From the NCBI GenBank assembly GCA_900142905.1, contig FSRV01000002.1, positions 4,402,001-4,466,000 of the forward strand: DNA of 64,000 nt. The letters are read 5' to 3'. The translations under genes and the position numbers were made by a program. Source of the stretch: Burkholderia sp. GAS332 (GTDB lineage Bacteria; Pseudomonadota; Gammaproteobacteria; Burkholderiales; Burkholderiaceae). Below, piece by piece: positions 1-9,134 of the stretch. A model generated the notes under the pieces. It was not told the DNA's origin, ran no database searches, and saw nothing but the letters and a program-made list of their open reading frames with translations. Position 1 is the stretch's first letter. Each line of letters starts with the position of its first letter.

Positions 1-463
1 CGCCGTGATTCACCAATGCGCAGGCATTGAGCGCCTGGGGCCAACCGAGCAGAGCCGCGAGCATGGCTGCGACGCCGCCGACATCGTCATCGATAGCCTG
101 CTTGCCGCATAGCACAAGACCGAAGTTCGCTGTCGCCATGAAGGCGCTTAGCAAACGAGCGACGGCGAGCGAGTCGAGCGTCGCCGTTAGCGAACCGGTG
201 TCTATCAGGACAGCGTCGTCGGCGCCCATTGCCAACGCCGTACGCAACACGTCCTGGCTACCAGCGTGTCCGCACGTGATTGCGGTCACGTGCGACGCAA
301 TGCCCGCCTCCTTCAGTTGCGACGCCTTTTCCACGGCACATTCGTCGAATGGATTCAGCGACATCTTCAGGCCGGCGGTGTCGACTGCGCCGCTCGCGCT
401 GACCCGTACGCGGACATTGGCGTCGACGACCCGTTTGACGGGAACGAGAATTCGAATGGACAT
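1..463 (-). CDS. etfB: Electron transfer flavoprotein beta subunit (3' part outside window)
   Basis: Partial gene: the reverse strand from the ATG at 463 reads MSIRILVPVKRVVDANVRVR and stays open to the window edge (154 codons). The N-terminal VPVKRVVD segment, the LKMSLNPFDECAVEKA stretch and the later LVLCGKQAIDDD stretch are hallmarks of the ETF beta family. ETF accepts electrons from flavin dehydrogenases and passes them to ETF-ubiquinone oxidoreductase. It lies 17 bp downstream of the FAD oxidoreductase gene on the same strand, so it is probably that enzyme's dedicated acceptor. An etfA gene would be expected just outside the window. Confidence 0.9.
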   Translation of the reverse strand, partial: MSIRILVPVKRVVDANVRVRVSASGAVDTAGLKMSLNPFDECAVEKASQLKEAGIASHVTAITCGHAGSQDVLRTALAMGADDAVLIDTGSLTATLDSLAVARLLSAFMATANFGLVLCGKQAIDDDVGGVAAMLAALLGWPQALNACALVNHG

Positions 464-480
464 GGGGTGAGTGCTCCTGA

Positions 481-1665
481 TCAGGACACGGCGCCGGCGC
501 CGTATTTGCCGACGAGCAGCGCGCCGCTCGCGAACCGACTCAACGCATAAGGATCCAGCGAGACGTCGGTCGGCAACCCTAGCGCATGCTGAGCGAGAAT
601 CTTTCCGACACCCGGGGACAACTTGAAACCATGGCCAGAGAATCCGAAGCCGACGACCAGGCCTTCGATATCGGCGACCGAACCCAGGACGGGATTCCAG
701 TCTGGCGTGACGTCGTAGACGCCCGTCCACGATGACGCGAGGCCGGCGGTTTCGTACGGGGGGAAACGTTCGGCGACTTGCGCGCCCACCTCGCCGACGT
801 AGTCGAGCGAAATATCCCCTTGCTCAGTCTCCGGAGCATTCAGGGTTTCACCAACGACACCCTCGGACACAAGCATCTGGCTTCCGCCGTAGCTACGGTA
901 ATAAAGCATGCCCGGGGAGCCGAGATCTTTAAAGGCTGGCATTTTGAACGTGTAGGATGCGTCGCACTCCAGCGCGAGCACTGTGTGGCGTTCGGGTTTG
1001 ACCGGCAAATCCACGTTCAACCAGCCTGCGATCTCCGGCGTCCAGATGTTCTGAGTGCTAATCAGGGTGCCACAACTGAACTGACCCGCCGTGGTTTCTA
1101 CGCCAACAACCTTGCGTCCTTCACGTAACACGCCGGTGACCGTCACGCCCTCCATGATCTTGACGCCTTGCCGCCGCGCGGACCGCGCGAAGCTCGTTGC
1201 GACGAGGTAGGCATCCGCGAAACCGGCCTCCGGTTCATAGCCGATCAGGGCGGCATTGTCGAATTGCGCAATAGGAAGACGTTCCCGAGCCTCGACCTGG
1301 TCGAGATGTTGGACTTCAATGCCCATATCCTGCTGAGCGGTCAGCGAAGCGCGCAGCGGATCGATCTTGTCACCTTCAGGCGCGCAGATCATGTAACCGC
1401 ATTTCACGAGGCCGCATGATGCCTCGTCGTCGCCCACATACTCGGCGAAATTGTTGAATGCCCACCACGACGAACGGGCGAGTTCGACGTTCTGCTTCAC
1501 CGAATAATGGGTACGCAGCAGCCCGGACGACTGTGAGGTCGTGCCCGCGCCAATGGTGCTTCGCTCGAGGACGAGCACGCTCTTCGCGCCGAGTGCCGCC
1601 AGATGATGGGCCACCGAGGCTCCGATTACGCCGGCACCGATTACAACAAAATCGTAATGGCTCAT
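481..1665 (-). CDS. FAD-dependent amine/amino acid oxidoreductase (DAO family)
   Basis: 394-residue protein with an N-terminal Rossmann dinucleotide motif (VVIGAGVIGASVAHHLA, about residues 7-23). A GTTSQSSGLLRTHYS segment follows, as seen in proteins annotated as sarcosine oxidase beta subunit-like, and a C-terminal VVGFGFSGHGFKLSPGVG FAD-closing motif. Such enzymes oxidise secondary or N-methylated amines. With etfB directly downstream, electrons probably go to ETF rather than oxygen. The substrate cannot be read from sequence; an N-methylated amino acid fits the neighbouring C1 genes. It lacks the longer N-terminus of heterotetrameric SoxB/MgdA. Divergent from the LysR gene, with a dyad between them. 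Confidence 0.8.
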   Translation of the reverse strand: MSHYDFVVIGAGVIGASVAHHLAALGAKSVLVLERSTIGAGTTSQSSGLLRTHYSVKQNVELARSSWWAFNNFAEYVGDDEASCGLVKCGYMICAPEGDKIDPLRASLTAQQDMGIEVQHLDQVEARERLPIAQFDNAALIGYEPEAGFADAYLVATSFARSARRQGVKIMEGVTVTGVLREGRKVVGVETTAGQFSCGTLISTQNIWTPEIAGWLNVDLPVKPERHTVLALECDASYTFKMPAFKDLGSPGMLYYRSYGGSQMLVSEGVVGETLNAPETEQGDISLDYVGEVGAQVAERFPPYETAGLASSWTGVYDVTPDWNPVLGSVADIEGLVVGFGFSGHGFKLSPGVGKILAQHALGLPTDVSLDPYALSRFASGALLVGKYGAGAVS

Positions 1666-1731
1666 GTGAACCTCTCCGTTGAATTGATGGCGATTCTAGG
1701 TAGCGAAAACGCCGCAAGACTTTTGTATTAG

Positions 1732-1760
1732 GCAAACTTATGGAACGGCCCATAGTTTGC
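1732..1760. promoter_or_regulatory. Inverted repeat in the oxidoreductase/LysR divergent region
   Basis: GCAAACT-T-ATGG, a 6-base spacer, then CCATAGTTTGC: an 11-bp dyad with one extra T in the left arm. It sits 67 bp upstream of the oxidoreductase start and 82 bp upstream of the LysR start. Size and placement suit a LysR binding site; the function is inferred. Confidence 0.45.
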
Positions 1761-1841
1761 TCATGGTCCGTGGCTGCCGAAGGAAAGAAAGCATCATTCA
1801 GGCTCTTCCGTAGGGACAGGGCGACAACTAGCGGAGTTTTC

Positions 1842-2807
1842 ATGCGACGAACCCAACCGCCCATTGATCTGCGCGGGCTGCAGGCCTTTATTGCCGTGTG
1901 CGAAGCGGGCTCCATGACGGGCGCGGCAAAGCAGTTGGGCGTGAGCCAAAGTGCAATCAGCCAGTCCATCGCGGCGTTGGAGCGCGATCAGGGCGTCGAT
2001 CTTTTCGACCGCGAAAGCCGGCCGCCACGCCCGAACGTCGCCGGACGCGCGCTGCTCGAACTGGCCGGTCCGTTAATCGAACACGCTCAGATGGTCAGTG
2101 CGCGCGTCGGCGATGCGTCGCATACGGGAAAGCTGCCGGTGAGGCTCGGTTGTGTGGATTCATTCGCAGCCACCGTGGGGCCGGAGTTGATCCGGGCCGT
2201 TTCCGGCTCTGCGCGACAGATTTCGCTCTGGTCAGGGTTGACTCCCGGGCTGAGCAAGCAATTGCATGACCGAGAACTCGACGTCGCAATATGCACACAG
2301 ACTGTGTTAAACGACGCGAGGATCGTCGAGGTGCCGCTGTTCTCGGAGGCGTTCGTGGCCGTGGTGGCGCGCCCGTATCTGGCGGAGCGCAAGAACATCG
2401 ACTGGCGCACGTTGGCGCTGGAGTTGCCGTTAATTCGATACACCTCTCGCTCGGTCATTGGGCAACAGGTCGAGCGATTCGCCCGGCATCTGGGAATCAA
2501 CAGCGTACGTCGGTACGAATTCGACGCGACCGATCCGCTCTTGAGCCTCGTCGCGGCGCGTCTTGGATTTGCGATTTCAACGCCGCTTTGTTTGTGGCAA
2601 GCGCGTCACTACCTCGACGATATTGCCGTTCTGCCGCTTCCCGATAGCCGTCTGGGACGTCGTGACTTTTTTCTGCTGCATCGACAGGGCGAATGGGAAG
2701 ATTTTGCTTCGGAGATCGTCACGCTGACGCGAGGCGTGCTGGACCATGGAATTCGCCCTGCGCTGTGCCGTGCGTTGCCGCACTTGCCGGACGATGCGCT
2801 GAGGTAA
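1842..2807 (+). CDS. LysR-family transcriptional regulator
   Basis: 321 residues from the ATG at 1842, which follows a GGAG-type ribosome site (1832-1835). The open frame extends upstream to 1740, but the family N-terminus (IDLRGLQAFIAVCEAGSMTG) begins just after 1842. The winged HTH covers about residues 7-65, with AAKQLGVSQSAISQSIAALE as recognition region, followed by a LysR substrate-binding domain. It is divergent from the oxidoreductase-etfB genes and 21 bp upstream of the N-formylglutamate hydrolase gene, so it may control either or both. The effector is unknown. Confidence 0.85.
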   Translation: MRRTQPPIDLRGLQAFIAVCEAGSMTGAAKQLGVSQSAISQSIAALERDQGVDLFDRESRPPRPNVAGRALLELAGPLIEHAQMVSARVGDASHTGKLPVRLGCVDSFAATVGPELIRAVSGSARQISLWSGLTPGLSKQLHDRELDVAICTQTVLNDARIVEVPLFSEAFVAVVARPYLAERKNIDWRTLALELPLIRYTSRSVIGQQVERFARHLGINSVRRYEFDATDPLLSLVAARLGFAISTPLCLWQARHYLDDIAVLPLPDSRLGRRDFFLLHRQGEWEDFASEIVTLTRGVLDHGIRPALCRALPHLPDDALR

Positions 2808-2828
2808 GCGCGTTTCTCAAGGAGAACA

Positions 2829-3626
2829 ATGATGAGTGAGTTTTACAGTTTGCACCGCGGCGACGCGCCTTTGGTGATCTCGATTCCGCACCTCGGCACG
2901 GAAATCCCGGCGCCATTGAAGCATCTGTATTCACACGCAGCGCTGACGCTGGCCGACACGGACTGGCACCTCGACCGTCTCTATGACTTTGCGAAAGGCT
3001 TGGGCGCAACCGTGCTGGGCGCCCGTATCTCGCGGTATGTGATCGATCTGAACCGGCCGCCCGACGATGAGAGCCTGTATCCGGGGCAAACGACAACCGG
3101 CCTGTGCCCGACTGAAACGTTCCGTGGAGAGCCGGTGTACCAATTGGGGAAAGAGCCCGACCAGGCAGAAAAAAAGCGTCGTGTGGACGCCCATTGGCAG
3201 CCTTATCACGCTGCACTAAGCACGGAGCTAGGTCGCCTTCGTGAGCTGCACCCGAATGTCCTCTTATGGGAAGCTCACTCGATTGCGAGCGTGTTGCCCC
3301 GGCTATTTGACGCGAAGCTTCCAGATCTCAACTTGGGGACCCAGGACGGTCGAACAGCCAGCCCGCAGGTGCAGGCTGCCGTGGAGGCCGCTGCGGCAGA
3401 CAGCGCCTATACATGGGTGGCGAACGGCCGGTTCAAGGGCGGCTATATCACACGACATTTCGGCGATCCTGAGCATGGCATCCATGCGATTCAACTGGAG
3501 ATGTGTCAGTCGACCTACATGAATGAGGCCGCACCGTTTTTATATCACGAGGAGCGTGCCGCGGCCGTTCAGCCGACACTTCAGCGCATGGTGAGCGGCG
3601 CGCTGCGGGCTGTTCAGCAATTGTGA
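2829..3626 (+). CDS. hutG: N-formylglutamate deformylase-like amidohydrolase
   Basis: 265 residues, family of N-formylglutamate amidohydrolase. Visible family features are SIPHLGTEIP near the N-terminus, DTDWHLDRLYDF, RYVIDLNRPPDDESLYPG and LLWEAHSI. HutG-type enzymes hydrolyse N-formyl-L-glutamate to formate and glutamate in histidine degradation, but no other hut gene lies nearby. Here it follows a LysR gene and sits close to glutamate-dependent amine genes, so a formylated or otherwise N-acylated amino acid from C1 metabolism is an alternative substrate (inference). Two in-frame ATGs (2829, 2832) follow an AAGGAGAA site. Confidence 0.8.
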   Translation: MMSEFYSLHRGDAPLVISIPHLGTEIPAPLKHLYSHAALTLADTDWHLDRLYDFAKGLGATVLGARISRYVIDLNRPPDDESLYPGQTTTGLCPTETFRGEPVYQLGKEPDQAEKKRRVDAHWQPYHAALSTELGRLRELHPNVLLWEAHSIASVLPRLFDAKLPDLNLGTQDGRTASPQVQAAVEAAAADSAYTWVANGRFKGGYITRHFGDPEHGIHAIQLEMCQSTYMNEAAPFLYHEERAAAVQPTLQRMVSGALRAVQQL

Positions 3627-3856
3627 CCATATCTATAAGTATTGCTTTTGATGAGTCAGAACCTCGCGTGCCGTTTCTGTGCAATGGCGCACCGCACGGA
3701 CCGAGAAGCCGCACCTATTTGATGCGATAAGCCTCGCTCATCAAAATTCGCGACAAAAATAATTTCGCCAAAGTTGTTTATCTGTATGAATCTTATGTTC
3801 CTCCCGATAAACGTGGCATGGAGATTGCGTAAGAGTTGCCGGAGCAGTCGACGGGG

Positions 3857-4459
3857 TCACTCCCGCTCGGTTTGTCCATAGACGAAGATCGACAGGAACT
3901 GGATCGGCGTCTTGATTAGCCGTTCGGGGCCATGCGGTACGTCGGCCTGGAAGGTGATCGTATCGCCCGGATGCAGGATATAGGTTTGCTGGCCGTGACG
4001 GTACTCGATAACACCCTTGAGCATATGGATGAATTCAGTGCCTTGATGCTCGAACACCGGAAAGGTTTCTGATTCGTCGTCCATAGTAATCAAAAACGGT
4101 TCGAACAGCTTTTTCGGACCCTGGTCGTACGCAAGCAGGTGGTAGGTATGGCCGCGTTTTGTGCCTTTACGGACGACCTCCATGCCTTCTCCGTTTTTAA
4201 CGAGTTGGGCCCCGCCTTCGGGAACATCGAAATGACGGAACAGGGTGGACATCGAGACGCCGAGCGCCTGAGCAATCCGGTTCAGTACGTCGAGCCCGGT
4301 CGAGGTCTGAGCATTCTCGATTTTTGAAAGCATGCCCCGGCTGATGCCGGCTTGCTCGGACACCTGAGCGATAGTCAGGTCGTGGCGCAGGCGGAGTTCC
4401 CGGATCGTAGCGCCGAGATATCGCTCAAGCGAGTGTTTCCCATCTTCACCGTTTTGCAT
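3857..4459 (-). CDS. XRE-family HTH plus cupin transcriptional regulator
   Basis: 200 residues. The N-terminal helix-turn-helix is at about residues 16-70 (TIAQVSEQAGISRGMLSKIE). A C-terminal cupin at about 120-195 contains EHQGTEFIHMLKGVIEYRHG and LHPGDTITFQADVPHGPER. The architecture matches PuuR-like regulators, which sense small amines or amino acids through the cupin. It is divergent from the glutamine-synthetase-like gene across a 222-bp region holding several dyads. Regulation of the gmaS/mgs operon is the likely role, by position. Confidence 0.85.
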   Translation of the reverse strand: MQNGEDGKHSLERYLGATIRELRLRHDLTIAQVSEQAGISRGMLSKIENAQTSTGLDVLNRIAQALGVSMSTLFRHFDVPEGGAQLVKNGEGMEVVRKGTKRGHTYHLLAYDQGPKKLFEPFLITMDDESETFPVFEHQGTEFIHMLKGVIEYRHGQQTYILHPGDTITFQADVPHGPERLIKTPIQFLSIFVYGQTERE

Positions 4460-4484
4460 GTTTGAACCTGATTGAAAGGAATGT

Positions 4485-4539
4485 ACGTAGTTGAAAGGGT
4501 GGGAGTACTACGTTCGGATAGTTTCATATCAAGAACTAT
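4485..4539. promoter_or_regulatory. Two adjacent dyads upstream of the HTH-cupin gene
   Basis: ACGTAGT (4485-4491) pairs with ACTACGT (4507-4513) over 15 bases, and ATAGTT (4518-4523) pairs with AACTAT (4534-4539) over 10 bases. Both lie in an AT-richer stretch just upstream of the regulator start at 4459, suggesting autoregulatory operators. Assignment is by position only. Confidence 0.35.
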
Positions 4540-4624
4540 TGTTGCACAGTAGGAACGTATTGGACATGCCGAAAAAGAGGTGGTTGATCGGCCGCAGGCG
4601 GTTCAAGAGCGATTCGCAATCAGG

Positions 4625-4642
4625 CCATGCGTTTGCGCATGG
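4625..4642. promoter_or_regulatory. Perfect 7-bp inverted repeat upstream of gmaS/glnT-like gene
   Basis: CCATGCG-TTTG-CGCATGG, ending 39 bp before the ATG at 4682. It could be an operator or a leader hairpin. Its function cannot be decided from sequence. Confidence 0.4.
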
Positions 4643-4681
4643 TGTCTAAATCAGCCAACGATGGTGTAGCAAGGAGTGACG

Positions 4682-6070
4682 ATGAACTTGAACGATGCGA
4701 ACAAGCTGCCGGTCAACGAGTTGGGTAGCGTGCCTCGCTTTGGCTCGGCCGAGGAAGCCCAGGCGTACCTGACGCAACGCGGCGTGAAGTACGTGCTGGC
4801 CCAATTCGTGGATATCCACGGTGTGGCGAAAGCCAAGTCTGTACCGGTGGCACATTTGAAGGGCGTGTTGAAGGCGGGCGCAGGTTTCGCGGGCTTCGCG
4901 ATCTGGGGTGTGGGTATCGAGCCTAACGGCCCCGACTACATGGCGGTGGGCGATCTCTCCACGCTCACACCGGTGCCGTGGCAGGACGGTCTCGCACGGA
5001 TTGTCTGCGATGGTCATGTCGACGGACAACCGTGGGCGTTCGACTCGCGCGTGACGCTGAAGAAACAGGTTGCGCGACTAACACAGCGTGGCTGGACCTT
5101 GTTTACCGGGCTCGAGCCGGAATTCTCGCTCCTCAAGCGCTCCGTAACGGGGGCGATCGAGCCGTGTGATCCGAGCGATACGCTTGCGAAGCCGTGCTAC
5201 GACTACAAAGGGTTGTCGCGCACACGCGTCTTCCTGGAAAAGCTCACGGAATCGATGCGCTCAGTCGGCATCGACGTTTATCAGATCGATCACGAAGACG
5301 CGAACGGTCAGTTCGAAATCAACTACACGTATACCGATTGCCTGACCTCTTGCGATCACTACGTGTTCTTCAAGATGGCCGCCTCCGAGATCGCAAACGA
5401 GCTGGGCATGATCTGCTCGTTCATGCCGAAGCCGTTCGCGAATCGTCCGGGTAACGGCATGCACATGCACATGTCGATCGGCGACGGCGAACGCAATCTG
5501 TTCTCGGACAAAAGCGACAAACTCGGCATGGGCCTGTCGACGCTCGGCTATCAATTCACCGCTGGCCTGCTCGCGCACGCGCCCGCACTCGCCGCGCTAT
5601 GCAACCCAACCGTCAACTCGTACAAGCGCCTTGTGGTGGGCCGCTCGCTGACGGGGGCAACGTGGGCGCCGGCCTACATCAGTTACGGCGACAACAATCG
5701 CTCGACGATGGTGCGCATGCCGGGCGAACGCATCGAACTGCGTCTTCCCGATGGCGCGTGCAATCCTTACCTCGCGACGGCTGCCGTGATCGCGGCGGGG
5801 CTCGACGGCATCGAGCGCGAACTGTCGCCGGGCACGCCGGCCAATGAAAACCTCTACGAGTGGTCGCCCGCAAAGTTGCGCGAGCACGAGATCGGCATCC
5901 TGCCGCAGAACCTCGAACAGGCGCTTGACGCACTCGAAAGCGACCGGCTGATCTGCGATGCGCTAGGACCGGTTGCGGATGAGTTCATCAAGCTCAAACG
6001 GATGGAATGGCTCGAGTACATGCGTCATGTCTCGGACTGGGAAATGAAAAGCTATCTGGAATTCTTCTGA
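4682..6070 (+). CDS. gmaS: Glutamine-synthetase-like ligase: gamma-glutamylmethylamide synthetase or type III GlnT
   Basis: 462 residues; the ATG at 4682 follows AAGGAG at 4671-4676 (an upstream GTG at 4676 is less likely). Glutamine synthetase features are visible: [23 protein letters not shown] (Glu-rich metal site), GNGMHMHMS and [21 protein letters not shown]. This subfamily contains GlnT and GmaS; GmaS ligates glutamate to methylamine using ATP. The next three genes are the split glutamate-synthase domains found with either enzyme. The nearby dimethylamine monooxygenase genes favour GmaS; sequence reading alone cannot separate the two. Confidence 0.8.
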   Translation: MNLNDANKLPVNELGSVPRFGSAEEAQAYLTQRGVKYVLAQFVDIHGVAKAKSVPVAHLKGVLKAGAGFAGFAIWGVGIEPNGPDYMAVGDLSTLTPVPWQDGLARIVCDGHVDGQPWAFDSRVTLKKQVARLTQRGWTLFTGLEPEFSLLKRSVTGAIEPCDPSDTLAKPCYDYKGLSRTRVFLEKLTESMRSVGIDVYQIDHEDANGQFEINYTYTDCLTSCDHYVFFKMAASEIANELGMICSFMPKPFANRPGNGMHMHMSIGDGERNLFSDKSDKLGMGLSTLGYQFTAGLLAHAPALAALCNPTVNSYKRLVVGRSLTGATWAPAYISYGDNNRSTMVRMPGERIELRLPDGACNPYLATAAVIAAGLDGIERELSPGTPANENLYEWSPAKLREHEIGILPQNLEQALDALESDRLICDALGPVADEFIKLKRMEWLEYMRHVSDWEMKSYLEFF

Positions 6071-6081
6071 GGGGTACGACT

Positions 6082-6990
6082 ATGTGTGGAATTGTAGGCT
6101 TGCTGGTCAAGACACCGGCACTGCGTGCGCAACTCGGTCAGTTGATGGTGCCGATGCTGATCGGCATGACCGAACGCGGCCCGGACTCGGCCGGACTCGC
6201 CGTGTTCGGCGGCACGGTTGATGAAAGCCAGCGCAAGCTGAGCCTGTACGCGGGCTTTACCGAAGCCGGCAACGATTTCAACTGGAACGCGTTGCTCGAT
6301 GCGCTCAACGCAGCGATAAACGTGAATGCGCGCGTGGACGCAAAGGGCAACCACGCGGTGCTGACCGTTAGCGGCAACGTCGAGAAGGTGAAGACGTGGT
6401 TGACCGAGCATTTCCCGAAGTTGTTCCTGCTGTCGACTGGCCGCTCGATCGATCTATACAAAGATATCGGTTCGCCCACCGAAGTCGCACAACGCTATGA
6501 CTTCTCGAAGCTGAGCGGTTCGCATCTGGTCGGTCATACACGGATGGCGACTGAGTCCGCCGTTACGCCCGATCGTGCTCACCCGTTCACCGCGGGCGAG
6601 GACTTCTGCCTCGTGCATAACGGCTCGCTGTCGAACGCACACGGCGTGCGCCGAAAGCTGGAGCCGAAGGGCATCCGTTTCGAGACGGACAACGATACGG
6701 AGGCCGCGTGCCGCTTTCTTGAGTGGCGCCTGCGTGAAGGGGACGAGTTGCCGGTCGCATTGCAGAAGGGTTTTGAGGAACTCGACGGGTTCTACACGTT
6801 CCTGATGGGGACCGCGACCGAGCTCGCCCTGATCCGCGATCCGTTCGCCTGCAAGCCGGCGGTCGTCGCGGAGAACGACGACTACGTGGCGATTGCGTCC
6901 GAGTTCCGCTCGCTCGCGCATCTGCCGGACATCAAGAACGCAAAGGTATTCGAACCCGCACCCGAGGAGATGTATGTATGGAAAGCATGA
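6082..6990 (+). CDS. mgsA: Class II glutamine amidotransferase subunit (MgsA/GlxB type)
   Basis: 302 residues. The start at 6082 gives MCGIVGLLV, placing the catalytic Cys at position 2 as required for N-terminal-nucleophile amidotransferases. Further landmarks are RGPDSAG, GHTRMATES and LVHNGSLSNAHGVRR. In N-methylglutamate synthase this subunit binds the gamma-glutamylmethylamide donor and releases the amine to the synthase subunit. It starts 11 bp after the ligase gene and its 3' end overlaps the next gene by 13 bp, so the genes form one operon. GlxB is the alternative name. Confidence 0.85.
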   Translation: MCGIVGLLVKTPALRAQLGQLMVPMLIGMTERGPDSAGLAVFGGTVDESQRKLSLYAGFTEAGNDFNWNALLDALNAAINVNARVDAKGNHAVLTVSGNVEKVKTWLTEHFPKLFLLSTGRSIDLYKDIGSPTEVAQRYDFSKLSGSHLVGHTRMATESAVTPDRAHPFTAGEDFCLVHNGSLSNAHGVRRKLEPKGIRFETDNDTEAACRFLEWRLREGDELPVALQKGFEELDGFYTFLMGTATELALIRDPFACKPAVVAENDDYVAIASEFRSLAHLPDIKNAKVFEPAPEEMYVWKA

Positions 6991-7667
6991 AGTTTGACCT
7001 TGAGGGGTCGTCGGTCCGCGAACTGAATCAGTACCTGCACGGCGCAAAAGACGTACTCGAGGGTGTGAAGGTGGACATCACGTCTCCGAACGGCGCCCAC
7101 AACATTGCTGTCGGGGTCGACGCACATGCAAGCGTTACGGTGCACGGTCATGCGGGCTACTACGTCGGCGGTATGAACCAGCACGCGACGATCGTCGTTG
7201 AAGGCAGCGCCGGCACCGGCGCCGCAGAAAACATGATGAGCGGCAAGGTGCATGTGAAGGGTTTCGCGTCGAACGGCGCGGGCGCTTCGGCGCACGGCGG
7301 CCTGCTGGTGATCGACGGCGATGCGGGCCTGCGCTGCGGTATTTCGCTCAAGGGTGGCGACATCGTGGTGGGCGGCTCGGTGGGCAGCTTCTCCGCGTTC
7401 ATGGCGCAAGCAGGCCGCATGGTGATCTGTGGCAATGCGGGTGATGCGCTCGGCGACTCGCTTTACGAAGCGGTGCTGTACGTGCGTGGCGAAGTGAAAT
7501 CGCTCGGCGCGGATGCGCAATACGAGCCGATGACGCAGGCGGATATCGACGCGGTGCGCGCGCTGCTCACCGCCGCCGGCATGGACCACGACCCGGCGTC
7601 GTTCAAACGGATCGCCTCCGCTCGCACGCTCTATCACTGGAACGCCGACGCGAACCAGGAATATTGA
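6978..7667 (+). CDS. mgsB: GXGXG-domain protein (GltB C-terminal domain homologue, MgsB/GlxC type)
   Basis: 229 residues of right-handed beta-helix repeats of the glutamate synthase GXGXG type (GGLLVIDGDAGLRCGISLKG, GGSVGSFSAFMAQAGRMVI, GNAGDALGDSLYEA). This domain forms the structural part of glutamate synthase that links the amidotransferase and synthase sites; here it is a stand-alone subunit. The ATG at 6978 overlaps the preceding gene by 13 bp, implying coupled translation. A second ATG at 6987 is possible. Confidence 0.85.
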   Translation: MESMKFDLEGSSVRELNQYLHGAKDVLEGVKVDITSPNGAHNIAVGVDAHASVTVHGHAGYYVGGMNQHATIVVEGSAGTGAAENMMSGKVHVKGFASNGAGASAHGGLLVIDGDAGLRCGISLKGGDIVVGGSVGSFSAFMAQAGRMVICGNAGDALGDSLYEAVLYVRGEVKSLGADAQYEPMTQADIDAVRALLTAAGMDHDPASFKRIASARTLYHWNADANQEY

Positions 7668-7692
7668 ACACACGCTCTCGAAGAAGGCCCCC

Positions 7693-9054
7693 ATGGAAGC
7701 CAAATCCGTTCAATTCGTCCGCTTGCAGCAGGAAGAGTCGCAAGGCTACGACCGCAAGACGATCGACTATATCCACTCGGCCGCGCAGCGCGGCCTCTAC
7801 GAAATTCGCGGTCTGGGCGCGAAACGCCGTGTGCCGCATTTCGACGATCTGCTGTTTCTCGGCGCCTCGCTGTCGCGCTATCCGCTCGAAGGGTATCGCG
7901 AGAAATGCGCGACGCAGACCGTGCTCGGCACACGCTTCGCCAAAAAGCCGGTGGTGCTCGACATTCCGATCACGATTGCCGGCATGAGCTTCGGCGCGCT
8001 ATCCGCTAACGTGAAAGAAGCGCTCGGCCAGGCCGCGACCGCGATGGGCACCTCGACCACCACCGGTGACGGCGGCATGACGCAGGAAGAACGCCGCTCG
8101 TCGAAGACGCTGGTCTATCAGTGCCTGCCGTCGCGTTACGGCTTCAATCCGGACGACGTGCGCCGCGCCGATGCGATCGAAATCGTGATCGGCCAGGGCG
8201 CGAAACCGGGCGGCGGCGGCATGCTGCTCGGGCAGAAGGTCAATCCGCGTGTCGCCTCGATGCGCACCTTGCCGGCCGGTGTCGATCAGCGCTCGGCGAG
8301 CCGTCACCCGGACTGGACCGGCCCGGACGATCTGGCGATCAAGATTCAGGAACTGCGCGAAATCACCGATTGGGAAAAACCGATCTACGTGAAGGTCGGC
8401 GCAACCCGCACGTTCAACGACGTCAAGCTCGCGGTGCATGCGGGCGCGGATGTGGTGGTGATCGACGGGATGCAGGGCGGCACGGCGGCGACGCAGACCT
8501 GCTTCATCGAGAACGTTGGCATTCCGACGCTGGCTGCGGTTCGCCAGGCGGTGGACGCGCTCGAAGACCTGAATATGAAAGGCCAGGTGCAACTGATCGT
8601 CTCGGGCGGCATCCGCACCGGCGCTGACGTAGCGAAGGCCTTGGCGCTCGGCGCGGACGCGGTGGCGATCGGGCAGGGCATGTTGATGGCGCTCGGCTGC
8701 AACAGCGATACGTACTTTCAGAACGGCGCGCTTCATTCGGCGGCGGCGGATTACGCGACGCTGAACACGTCGCCGGGTTTCTGCCATCACTGCCACACGG
8801 GCAAGTGCCCGGTCGGCGTGACCACCCAGGACGCGGTGCTCGAACAGCGTGTGCAGCCCGATGAAGGTTCGCGCCGCGTGCGCAACTACCTGAAGACGCT
8901 GAACATGGAACTGACGACGATCGCGCGAGCGTGCGGCAAGCAGAACGTCCATCACCTCGAACCGGAGGATCTGGTCGCGTTGACGGTCGAGGCCGCGGCA
9001 ATGGCGCGCATTCCGCTCGCGGGTACGTCGTGGATTCCTGGATGGACCCCATGA
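7693..9054 (+). CDS. mgsC: FMN-binding glutamate-synthase domain protein (MgsC/GlxD type)
   Basis: 453 residues of the glutamate synthase FMN-binding TIM-barrel family. Recognisable stretches are ITIAGMSFGALSANVKEALG, GQGAKPGGGGMLLGQKV, VVIDGMQGGTAATQ and the iron-sulphur ligand segment GFCHHCHTGKCPVGVTTQ. In N-methylglutamate synthase this subunit carries the reductive condensation site. It is 25 bp after mgsB and is followed by a permease gene. The alternative is GlxD of the glnT-glx clusters, whose biochemical role is less clear. Confidence 0.85.
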   Translation: MEAKSVQFVRLQQEESQGYDRKTIDYIHSAAQRGLYEIRGLGAKRRVPHFDDLLFLGASLSRYPLEGYREKCATQTVLGTRFAKKPVVLDIPITIAGMSFGALSANVKEALGQAATAMGTSTTTGDGGMTQEERRSSKTLVYQCLPSRYGFNPDDVRRADAIEIVIGQGAKPGGGGMLLGQKVNPRVASMRTLPAGVDQRSASRHPDWTGPDDLAIKIQELREITDWEKPIYVKVGATRTFNDVKLAVHAGADVVVIDGMQGGTAATQTCFIENVGIPTLAAVRQAVDALEDLNMKGQVQLIVSGGIRTGADVAKALALGADAVAIGQGMLMALGCNSDTYFQNGALHSAAADYATLNTSPGFCHHCHTGKCPVGVTTQDAVLEQRVQPDEGSRRVRNYLKTLNMELTTIARACGKQNVHHLEPEDLVALTVEAAAMARIPLAGTSWIPGWTP

Positions 9055-9134
9055 ATTGAGTTGTTTTGAGATTTTTGACTGTGGAAAAGTTGAGTGCATT
9101 CAACCTTGATTCACCCCTCTATCAGGAGCCCGAC

